Shown here one piece after another: positions 50,823 to 58,811 of a stretch of 64,000 bases of DNA (position 1 is its first letter; the number at the start of each line of letters is the position of its first letter). The notes beneath the pieces were generated by a model. It had not been told where the DNA came from and ran no database searches. It was given only the letters and a program-made list of their open reading frames with translations. The stretch is from CAYRQP01 sp964426545 (GTDB lineage Bacteria > Fermentibacterota > Fermentibacteria > Fermentibacterales > JCC-6): assembly GCA_964426545.1 (NCBI GenBank), contig CAYRQP010000003.1, positions 62,001 to 126,000 of the forward strand, written 5' to 3'. The position numbers and the translations under genes are program-made.

Positions 50823-52856
50823 TTAAGAAGTTTTTGTTTTGCTGTTCTTTCTATCTATCTGTACATATTTCGATTCATACCGAAAAGGCTTGAATGCCTT
50901 CCCCGTACCGTCGTAAAATTTCCCGAAGAACTCGACGAATTGAAGCCTTGCTGTGTGTATGAAACCGCTGAGACAAGCCATAGCAAGATTAAAAAGATGC
51001 CCGCCGGCCAATAGAAATATTGCCAGAATCAACCCGAGTACCGGTATTCCGGCCGTAAGCTGTCCTGCTATCTCATTTATCACCCGTGCTATTATTGCGC
51101 TTGAAAGGGCAAGGGCAAATAACCGTGAATAAGACAATACATCTCCGAGCAGATTGACTATTCCATACATGGCATAAGCACCCAGTCCCAGTTTTCCCAG
51201 GCCTTTTGCTTCACGGCCGCCCATAATGAATATCAGGAGTGCACCGCCGCCAAGGATCATCAGCAGAATGCTGCCCACCGGCCCGTTTGCATTATAGAGC
51301 TTCCCTTCAAGCAGATAATTATTGAAGAGCCATGGAAAAAGTCCTATCATCGCAAGAAGCCATCCGGTCTGATCTACAATAGCGATGACCCCCTCGCCTA
51401 TCTTCAATCTCTTTACAAGATTGATGACTATCCCGGCAAGCAGCTGAAAGAAACCAAATGCAAGAGTAAGGTAAAGGAACTGCTCGGATACACCGAATCC
51501 CCTTTGCCCTGCTCCCCCGCCGGGAACAAACCCCGGCACAAGATTGTTAAGTAGATTTGCGGGAGCCTGAAGAAAGTAGGGCAGGAGAGCATAATCAGCA
51601 CCGAACCATCCGCCGAGGAATACCCCGACTATTATGCTCGCTATGCCTCCTTGAAACAGGAGATTGAAAAGCCGCGGGTTTTTTCCCTTTTTCTTTGTCA
51701 TACGGGAACCTAAAGCTGCCAGTATTGCAAGCGCGATACCGTATCCTGCATCACCTATGCAGATACCGAAGAAGAATGCATAGAACGGCGCCATTAACGC
51801 CGTGGGGTCGAGTTCTTTTCGGGTTGGATAGCCGTACATATCTGTAAGAAGAGCATACGGATCCATCGCAGGTGTTTCCGTAAGTGGTGAGGGGGGAATT
51901 TCTCCTTCTTCGGGTTCTATTTTGCTCACGGATACTTCGCCCAGGCTCTCTAAGTTTGCTTTCAGATTATCCAGATCCCGGTCGCGTATCCATGCTTCGA
52001 GAAGAAAAATACTCCTGCTCGCTCTTGAATTCGCTGCTGCTTCCTGCCTTAAAAGCAGAAGTCCTGCGGCATCGAGCAGTATTTTGAATTCCGGTATCAT
52101 CTCTGCAAATGTTTCTGCTTCTGTCTTTAGGGATGCTTCTTTTTTCTGAACATGGTCTATTTCTTCTTTAACCTCTTTAAGTAATTCCCCAACAGTCCCG
52201 CTGCGTCCCCCGAAATCCTGCCCTGTGAATCCATATTCAGAGAGCTTCTTTAGAATTACTTCGCTTTCTGAACAGTGCATTGCCAATACCACCTGCTCGG
52301 AACTCTTTCCGCTGTCAATGACTTCAATATGAAACAGTTCGTTTTCGGCCTCGATACTGTGAACAGCCTGTATCGATTCTCTTTCAAGGACACCCGCGCG
52401 AAGCAAAACTTTTCCCCGGCGGTGGAATTCTTCGAGAGGAATAGACAGGTTGTGCCAATCGAGGAGAAATTGTTTTTCCTGTTCAAGTTCTTTTCTTCCC
52501 CCCTCTCTCTTTGCTGTATTCACTGCAACATTCCAGGCTTCTGCGGCTTTTGCGGTCAGCTCATCATCCCCAGCCCGGTCGAGAAGTTCATCTTCTGACA
52601 TTACTGGTGTATTTGTCTTTTTTTTCTCTGTGATGTATCCTTCGAGAAATGATATTGTTTTCTCAAGGTCAGCGATCTTCTCAGCGAGTTCCGATGTTTC
52701 TATCTGTGCGGGCTTAAAAAGCGTTTCTTTCTCTTCTCTTACCTCGGATATATCTTTCAATTGGACATTACCCGATGATTCCACGGCCGCGAGTACATCC
52801 GCTCTGCGAACGGCATGACACAGAACTTCTATTTTCGATACACCGTCAAGTGCCAT
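50823..52856 (-). CDS. atpI: V/A-type ATP synthase subunit I (membrane stator)
   Basis: The 677-residue stator protein has an N-terminal soluble half (to about residue 345) that binds the peripheral stalks, and a membrane half of seven or eight helices. The membrane part includes FFFGICIGDAGYGIAL and LLGDVLSYSRLFALALSSAIIARVINEIAG, the helix bearing the arginines that face the ring's glutamate. The start overlaps the stop of the G/H subunit (TAATG). Confidence 0.95.
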   Translation of the reverse strand: MALDGVSKIEVLCHAVRRADVLAAVESSGNVQLKDISEVREEKETLFKPAQIETSELAEKIADLEKTISFLEGYITEKKKTNTPVMSEDELLDRAGDDELTAKAAEAWNVAVNTAKREGGRKELEQEKQFLLDWHNLSIPLEEFHRRGKVLLRAGVLERESIQAVHSIEAENELFHIEVIDSGKSSEQVVLAMHCSESEVILKKLSEYGFTGQDFGGRSGTVGELLKEVKEEIDHVQKKEASLKTEAETFAEMIPEFKILLDAAGLLLLRQEAAANSRASRSIFLLEAWIRDRDLDNLKANLESLGEVSVSKIEPEEGEIPPSPLTETPAMDPYALLTDMYGYPTRKELDPTALMAPFYAFFFGICIGDAGYGIALAILAALGSRMTKKKGKNPRLFNLLFQGGIASIIVGVFLGGWFGADYALLPYFLQAPANLLNNLVPGFVPGGGAGQRGFGVSEQFLYLTLAFGFFQLLAGIVINLVKRLKIGEGVIAIVDQTGWLLAMIGLFPWLFNNYLLEGKLYNANGPVGSILLMILGGGALLIFIMGGREAKGLGKLGLGAYAMYGIVNLLGDVLSYSRLFALALSSAIIARVINEIAGQLTAGIPVLGLILAIFLLAGGHLFNLAMACLSGFIHTARLQFVEFFGKFYDGTGKAFKPFRYESKYVQIDRKNSKTKTS

Positions 52857-53173
52857 TAATCATCCATTCCAGAAGTAATAGTGTTTTTCAAGAGCGCTTC
52901 TGCTTTCTTTTCTATTTCTTCAGTGTATTTTCTTAGTTCGCTTTTCCTTCCGGATGTCCTCTCGAAAAGTTGTTCAGCGTATCTATCAACCTGTTCTTGT
53001 ATTTCTGCTTCTGAAAGCGATACCTGCTTTGCATGCCTGATTTTTGTTTCTTCTACAAGCTGTTCTATTATATCCGGTGTGGTCATAAATATTTGCTGTG
53101 CTTCTTTTTTCGCATTTTCGATAATTCTCTCCGCATCACTCTCAGCTTTACGAAGTATATTCATATCTGCCAT
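52856..53173 (-). CDS. V/A-type ATP synthase subunit G/H
   Basis: The 105-residue protein is nearly all helix: NILRKAESDAERIIENAKKEA leads into a charged coiled coil, as in the G/H stalk subunit that pairs with E. It is first in the operon, as in Thermus. The ATG at 53173 with AAAGG upstream is better than an in-frame TTG 15 bases earlier. The promoter should lie in the 196 bases before it, which also hold DnaA-box-like sites. Confidence 0.83.
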   Translation of the reverse strand: MADMNILRKAESDAERIIENAKKEAQQIFMTTPDIIEQLVEETKIRHAKQVSLSEAEIQEQVDRYAEQLFERTSGRKSELRKYTEEIEKKAEALLKNTITSGMDD

Positions 53174-53258
53174 AAGCCAACCTTTCAAAATTGGGATTTC
53201 CTGTCAAATACCCTCAAAACAGCCCCTGGGATGTCTAATTCTGCATTGGAAAACATGT

Positions 53259-53356
53259 TGTGGATATCACTTACTAAACTACTTTAAGTACATGAGCTAG
53301 CATCATGTTAATCATTTAGTTAGCGGGTTATCCACAATAATACTTTTTTTTCCACA
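53259..53356. other. Cluster of DnaA-box-like sites, possible replication origin
   Basis: TTATCCACA, a perfect DnaA box, is at 53328-53336. TTTTCCACA at 53348-53356 fits the relaxed consensus TTWTNCACA on the same strand, with an oligo-T run at its 5' side. TGTGGATAT at 53259-53267 is a one-mismatch box on the opposite strand. The gene-free stretch is 196 bases long and contains AT-rich tracts. dnaN, gyrB and gyrA lie within 11 kb. A regulatory DnaA site or chance is the alternative. Confidence 0.4.
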
Positions 53357-53369
53357 TTTTTCCCTTCTA

Positions 53370-53720
53370 CTAGTTAACGGACTCGTCTTTTGTCATTCTG
53401 CACATACCTTCGAAAAATACACCTTCTTCTACTATAAGAGAGCGTGTATAAATGTCACCTTCTATGCGAGAACCGGTGTGTAATTCCAGTTGTTTCTCCG
53501 CTTTTACAGTACCCTCTATTCTGCCGCCTACAACTACACTGTCAGCAACTACATTTCCCTTAATGATACCCTCTGTACCGACCGTAAGCATTTCGGTTAC
53601 CTGTACTTCTCCCTCGACCATGCCGTTAACGCGGAGACCGCCGTCTATTTTCAGCGAGCCGCTGCATACTCCGCCTGCGGAGATCACAGAAGATATAGAA
53701 GTGTTCCTCTTTTCAGCCAT
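53370..53720 (-). CDS. Bactofilin (polymer-forming cytoskeletal protein)
   Basis: The 116-residue protein has the repeating beta-solenoid pattern of bactofilins: GSLKIDGGLRVNGMVEGEV, then GIIKGNVVADSVVVGGRIEGTV, LHTGSRIEGDIYTRSLIVEEGVFFEG. Bactofilins form filaments on the inner membrane and help place cell-wall enzymes. The ATG at 53720 with GAAGG upstream gives a normal-length protein; a frame 51 bases longer overlaps the gene before it. It directly follows a membrane coiled-coil gene, which fits the common pairing with M23-type wall enzymes. Confidence 0.92.
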   Translation of the reverse strand: MAEKRNTSISSVISAGGVCSGSLKIDGGLRVNGMVEGEVQVTEMLTVGTEGIIKGNVVADSVVVGGRIEGTVKAEKQLELHTGSRIEGDIYTRSLIVEEGVFFEGMCRMTKDESVN

Positions 53721-53751
53721 TAATTGAATACCTTCTTTCCCGATACACAGA

Positions 53752-54090
53752 CTACTCGTCCTGCGGTTCAATTATTTGTGTCATGTTTTCGATAATTACC
53801 CTGGCTTCGATAATCTCCCTGAGTTCTTCCGAAAGTTCATCTACTCTTCTTTCTATTAAGACCATAGAAGCCAGCGAGTCGCTCATTATTCTATTCTCTC
53901 TTGAAAGTTCTTTGTTTTCAGTATTATAAACGAAAAACAGAGTGGTCAAGATAACCACGACCAGCAGTACAAGTGATGTTAACATGCTGATAATCCTAAA
54001 AACTATAAGTTTGCGTCCGTAAATATCAAAATTCCTGAATTTTCTTCCGTCGTGAGATGAGAAGGAAATACTAAAACCTTTTCGAGGCAT
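53752..54090 (-). CDS. Membrane coiled-coil protein, M23-peptidase-like N-terminus without catalytic domain
   Basis: The 112-residue product has a basic cytoplasmic start, one membrane helix (about residues 30-53) and a periplasmic coiled coil (NKELSRENRIMSDSL to the end). This is the layout of the N-terminal part of the M23 peptidases found next to bactofilin genes, but no HxxxD or HxH zinc motif follows and the gene stops. It could be a bactofilin membrane partner or a shortened wall-enzyme relative. The ATG at 54090 has GGAGAG 5 bases upstream. Confidence 0.6.
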   Translation of the reverse strand: MPRKGFSISFSSHDGRKFRNFDIYGRKLIVFRIISMLTSLVLLVVVILTTLFFVYNTENKELSRENRIMSDSLASMVLIERRVDELSEELREIIEARVIIENMTQIIEPQDE

Positions 54091-54168
54091 TTGGCTCTCC
54101 ATTCTCTTCAATCAGAAGGTTATACACTACTTGTTTGTGTATTTCTTTGTCAACTGACAATAATTCGC

Positions 54169-55185
54169 TCATAATCTCTTTAACATTCTTTTTATTTCAG
54201 TGATTGACATTCCTTTACCTAAAGCAGCCATCAAGAGTAGCCGCATCTTATGCCCCTGCATATCTCCAGCAAATACCGCTCCGCGTCTTTCGAGATCGAT
54301 GCCGCCCCCTGTATATCCGTAAACCCCGAGTGTGCGTCCCATATAACATCTGCTGGTAACACATATAATCACTTCTTTTCTGATGCCGTATTCAATCGCA
54401 TCTGCTGCATCAGGGGGCACATTGCCCCTGCCGAGAGCTTCTATCACCAGACCCCTGTCTCCCCTGTCGATACAGTGTCTTATCATATCTGCACCGTATC
54501 CGGCTGCGATTCGTACAAATCCTACATTCTTTTCCAGCTTAAGATCACCCTGTGGTAAATGCATTCGCCATAATGGTTTGCGATGAAGAATCACGCGGTC
54601 GTGATCAACGAAACCAAGCGGTCCAAAACCCGGAGAGTTAAAACTGCTGATATTGCTTGTGTAGGTTTTTGTGACCTTTCCGGCGGCGTGTATCTCGTCG
54701 TTCAGAACTACTGTAATTCCCAACTTATGAATTTCAGAATTTACAGCGGCAAGAAGCGCCCCCCTGAGATTTCTCGGGCCGTCCACACCCATTTCATCCG
54801 CACTTCGCATAGCAGCTGTAAATACTACCGGACGAGTGCTGTCGATAGAAATGTCTGCAAGAAAGGCGGTCTCTTCAAGTGTATCTGTACCGTGAGTAAC
54901 AACAATTCCGTCATATTTTCGACTATCGAGAAGTTCCGCGATGTATCTGCATAATTCTGCCATTTTTTCCGGATAGATATGCGGACTTGGTAATCTGCAG
55001 AACTCGAAATGTTCCACTTCCACGCAGGATGGTATTATTTTTTTTCCGAACAGAAGTGAATTGTATTCATCTGTTATACTGATGCCTGAAGACGTGGAAT
55101 ACATTTCTATAGTGCCGCCCGTTGATATTAATGCTATCCTTTGCGTATTTCCGCAGTCTGACGCATCACTGCCGGAGATTTTCAC
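54169..55185 (-). CDS. L-asparaginase
   Basis: The enzyme hydrolyses asparagine to aspartate and ammonia. The 338-residue protein has the two threonine motifs, ISTGGTIEM near residue 22 and VTHGTDTLEETA near residue 97, and AMRSADEMGVDGPRNL of the catalytic-lysine loop region. No signal peptide is seen, so it is probably the cytoplasmic type. GTG start overlapping the upstream 1209-residue gene by 20 bases, which implies coupling. Confidence 0.92.
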   Translation of the reverse strand: MKISGSDASDCGNTQRIALISTGGTIEMYSTSSGISITDEYNSLLFGKKIIPSCVEVEHFEFCRLPSPHIYPEKMAELCRYIAELLDSRKYDGIVVTHGTDTLEETAFLADISIDSTRPVVFTAAMRSADEMGVDGPRNLRGALLAAVNSEIHKLGITVVLNDEIHAAGKVTKTYTSNISSFNSPGFGPLGFVDHDRVILHRKPLWRMHLPQGDLKLEKNVGFVRIAAGYGADMIRHCIDRGDRGLVIEALGRGNVPPDAADAIEYGIRKEVIICVTSRCYMGRTLGVYGYTGGGIDLERRGAVFAGDMQGHKMRLLLMAALGKGMSITEIKRMLKRL

Positions 55186-58100
55186 TGTTTTCCGCGAATT
55201 CTATGAGTTTATCGTGCATATCGGCAGGATTCCCTGCATATGTGTGAATTATTCCGCGAGCCTGTTCGTCCAGCCATGTCGTATCAATGAGTTTCAACAG
55301 TTGCGTGTCGCGGCTGATGGTTTCAAGCAGCGACGGGTTTTCCTCAATGATTGAAAGGAGCTCTTCTTTTTGTGAATCCACTGACCATCTAAGGAGTGTT
55401 GCTATTGTTAATGCATTATCGCTGTATTGTTTGCGCATTCCCCGGCTGATAGAGACCGCTGTGCTTTCAGACACTTCACCCGTACCTGTACTTATCTCCA
55501 GGAAATACTGTCTGCAGGTGTCAACCGAATTCCGTATTATTTCAAGGACGGGAATTGACGGTGTCTCGATAGGGTCGAATAACCAAAGCTGCTTCAGGTC
55601 TTTACGGATGGACTTAATCTCTTTTCGTTTATGATTGAGTATAATTCTTTCGACCCCAACAAAAACTTCTCCGAATTTCTTCAGAAAGATAATTCTTTCT
55701 CTTGGTGATTCTATTGAATCGGCTCTCGCTAATAATGCTTTTGTCAGTTTTTTATCGTTCCCTGTCAATTCGTTTATCCGCGATGATGCCCTGTGTTGCC
55801 ACATAACTTTATACAGATTCCTGTTCAGCGTCTTGCTGACACTGTTTACCGTTCCTTCTATATCCTCTTTCAGGCAAGTATAAAGTGCTTTTTCAAGAAC
55901 TGCTATTGTGTTGTACGGGCTGGGGTCTTCTTCATACCCCATGTAACCGATTATTTCAAAATAGTTGTCGAGGATACTGTTGAGCTCCTCCTGTGTTCCA
56001 TCTGATTTTTCCTGTAGGAGAATGATGTCGATTATTATGTTCTCTATCAGTCCGTAATTACTGTCCCGCCAGTTCCTGCAGGAATTTATCCCCTGCGGTG
56101 CAGCATAATTATTAAAATATTCACTCTGACCTTCGGGAATCAGATTCTCTGCTCCCCCTAGTTCCTGCTCCCTGAATACCTGCAACAGGCTTTTAGTATC
56201 CAGTATGTTCCTGATAGTATTAATTTCACTGCCGGGAAAGATGTCTATATCGTTGAGAACTTCAAGATAACCTGACCTGCTCAAACCGGAAGATATTCTA
56301 CCTGCCGCATCCCTGATTATCTTCATCTGAAGTCCGTTTGGTGAAAGGTTTTTCATCGATTTAATCAGGTTTTGCTCTTTTTCGAAGGAATCTTCTCTTA
56401 TCATCTGCCATCCGGTGTAAATATCCTCCGGTCGGGTATATTTCTCCCGGTGTAATTCATCCTGTACATCAACTTCTGCGTCGATACCGTCGATCATTTC
56501 TCTCACCATATCACGCTGCATCAATTCGTCAACGTATGTAAGGAATTCTATTCCGGTAGGTTTCCCCTTTACTGATTTCACTGTTCTTTCTGCTATTTTT
56601 TCCAGGTATTCCAGCAGCAGTTCAGGTGATGTGCCAAGATGCTGTATTGCCCTGGTCATTATCTCCCCGAAAAAGAAAATCGCAGTCTGTATCTGCCAGA
56701 GTACAGCCCCGTGATCTTCTTCGGTTTGCCGCGGCGGTATGATAGTTTTAAGCAGTTCTTTGAAGGGTCCCTCTGCCAATTCTACTGTTGCCGTCGGATA
56801 TTCGATAAGTGCCTGAACCAGCATTGGTAGAGCGTCTGTGAGAAATTTGTCGAAATGAACATTTCCATCCTTCTTCAGCCAGGCGCTCTGTTTCGAGAGA
56901 CTTTCACACAGATATCGCACCAGATATAACAGCGATTCAACTTCTTCTCCTTCAAAGCCGGGAAGGTCGAGCAGTTTCTGCATTCCCCGGTCCAGCGAAC
57001 GGGTCCTGTCCTCCGCCCTGAATAATTTCTTCAGAAGCTGTGTTTCTTCTTCGCGTCTTTTCTCAATCGTCATCTCCCTGTTATAGGAAAAAACGGCAGG
57101 GGTCAGTATTTCTTCGAAAACAGATACGTTCATCCCACTTTCCATAATGAGCGGGATAACTATCTTTTCGAGAAAACGGCTGCGAATGTGCAAATCTCTC
57201 ACTTGTGATACAGCTTCTATAACGAGTTTTACATTGCCAGAATGTTCTGATGCAAGAGCTGTAACCCAGTCCTGCTTTTTTCCCCTGAACAGTTTTTCTT
57301 TCTCATCTGGTGGAAGTAGGGATAAGAGAGACGAAAACAGCAGGTTCTTCTGAAATACTCTTTTCGGAGATATACCCTCGGTAGACCTCATCAACAGTGT
57401 CGATATAGATAATATCATTTCTGAGTCTCCCTCATAATCATCTATGCTGTCGGCAAGCGCTTCGATTGCAGATGCCGCGTCATCAGATGCAAATACACCA
57501 CCCATCAGTTTTTCGAGAGAATGCACCTTTCCTGATGTATATCCGGTGCCGGTATTCAGAATTCCGGCTATGACTGTGATCAATCTGTGAATAGTCTCCG
57601 GTTTCAGTTCTTTGAATTGCCGTTTCTGCGCGTTTTCTTTCATTAAACCGTTTATTGCGACGAGTATCTGTTCATCAGCCTTCCCTTTTAGAATATCCGG
57701 AAGAGCAGTAAGTTCTGAGTAATCGAATGTTCCTTTTCCGAGCACAGGCAGAAGGGCTGTTATTAGCTGCCCTGTTCTCTTTGTGGTCGATGCTTTGCAT
57801 TTCAATCCGAGAATAATCAGAAAAATACTCCGTTCTGCTTTATTGAATAACAGTTTCTTTGTCTTGCTGGATACTTTATTCAGTACCGCTTCTAATCCTT
57901 CTCCGGATATGTTCCCCAATAAAGCCCGCGTCTGATTGAGAACTGCAGAGAAAAGCAGTTTATCCCACTTCCCGCTGCTTTTTATTGTCTCCAGGAAACC
58001 TATGAGTATTTTGAACTGAGCAGGCTGAGTGTTTAAGGCTTTTATTCGCGCAAAGAGAGTTTCGCCGCTTTTCTGTACTGCTTTCCATATAGGCAGATAT

Positions 58101-58795
58101 TCATCTTCCAGCAAATACCACCCGTTTTCCACGGCAAAATCAATGAGTGTTTTCTTTGCGTACTCAGGCGCATCCGTTTGAAGTTCCTCAGCCCTTTTGA
58201 GAGCCGGAATGATATCTGCACCTGCAAACCGTGTCTTATCCAGAATATTCGCAAATCTCTCCGGGTTTGCAGTTCCTGTATTTACGAGATTCGGAATTGT
58301 CTTTCTCATTCCCTGTGGTGTTTCTGCAATAGTCTCAACGGCATGGTAGAACAATGCCAGTATTTCTTCTAGTTCATATCCTGTAAGAGGTCCTATAAGA
58401 ACCCATGCCCAGGCAAGATAAATAAATCCATTCACTGCACTGACTATTGCTTCAGATGGCAGTGTCCTTATAGCGGCAAACCACTTTTCAGCCAGTTCGG
58501 GAAGAACCGGCGGCGGGGTATCGAGTTTTTTAAGGTTGTCGAAGAGGAATTCCGTGTCAGTATCGGAAAGCAGGGATATCAATACCCCCATTGAATTCCG
58601 TACTTCCTCCCAGTCGCCTCTGAACAGGTTAATTGATTCAATTTTTTCTAAAATTCCGGGGTCAATTCTACCGGACTTTATCTGTTTATCCGATAGCACA
58701 TTTACCGTATTCTTTACCGGTATCTGCGCTTCTCGCGGTATATTCATTCGATGCCAGTTTTCAAGAATCTTAACCATACCGATAATTGTGCCCAT
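55166..58795 (-). CDS. Very large helical protein of unknown function
   Basis: The 1209-residue product is not recognised. It is almost wholly alpha-helical, with no signal peptide, no convincing membrane helix and no nucleotide-binding or metal motif that I can see. Short helix-pair stretches (for example LLFNKAERSIFLIILGL and VLEKALYTCLKEDIEGTV) suggest an alpha-solenoid. It starts 16 bases after gyrA, overlaps asparaginase at its end, and so belongs to the dnaN-gyrase transcript. ATG at 58795 was preferred because AGGGG is correctly spaced; a GTG nine bases upstream is possible. A scaffold role is only a guess. Confidence 0.7.
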   Translation of the reverse strand: MGTIIGMVKILENWHRMNIPREAQIPVKNTVNVLSDKQIKSGRIDPGILEKIESINLFRGDWEEVRNSMGVLISLLSDTDTEFLFDNLKKLDTPPPVLPELAEKWFAAIRTLPSEAIVSAVNGFIYLAWAWVLIGPLTGYELEEILALFYHAVETIAETPQGMRKTIPNLVNTGTANPERFANILDKTRFAGADIIPALKRAEELQTDAPEYAKKTLIDFAVENGWYLLEDEYLPIWKAVQKSGETLFARIKALNTQPAQFKILIGFLETIKSSGKWDKLLFSAVLNQTRALLGNISGEGLEAVLNKVSSKTKKLLFNKAERSIFLIILGLKCKASTTKRTGQLITALLPVLGKGTFDYSELTALPDILKGKADEQILVAINGLMKENAQKRQFKELKPETIHRLITVIAGILNTGTGYTSGKVHSLEKLMGGVFASDDAASAIEALADSIDDYEGDSEMILSISTLLMRSTEGISPKRVFQKNLLFSSLLSLLPPDEKEKLFRGKKQDWVTALASEHSGNVKLVIEAVSQVRDLHIRSRFLEKIVIPLIMESGMNVSVFEEILTPAVFSYNREMTIEKRREEETQLLKKLFRAEDRTRSLDRGMQKLLDLPGFEGEEVESLLYLVRYLCESLSKQSAWLKKDGNVHFDKFLTDALPMLVQALIEYPTATVELAEGPFKELLKTIIPPRQTEEDHGAVLWQIQTAIFFFGEIMTRAIQHLGTSPELLLEYLEKIAERTVKSVKGKPTGIEFLTYVDELMQRDMVREMIDGIDAEVDVQDELHREKYTRPEDIYTGWQMIREDSFEKEQNLIKSMKNLSPNGLQMKIIRDAAGRISSGLSRSGYLEVLNDIDIFPGSEINTIRNILDTKSLLQVFREQELGGAENLIPEGQSEYFNNYAAPQGINSCRNWRDSNYGLIENIIIDIILLQEKSDGTQEELNSILDNYFEIIGYMGYEEDPSPYNTIAVLEKALYTCLKEDIEGTVNSVSKTLNRNLYKVMWQHRASSRINELTGNDKKLTKALLARADSIESPRERIIFLKKFGEVFVGVERIILNHKRKEIKSIRKDLKQLWLFDPIETPSIPVLEIIRNSVDTCRQYFLEISTGTGEVSESTAVSISRGMRKQYSDNALTIATLLRWSVDSQKEELLSIIEENPSLLETISRDTQLLKLIDTTWLDEQARGIIHTYAGNPADMHDKLIEFAENSENLRQ

Positions 58796-58811
58796 AGTTA
58801 GCACTCCCCTT

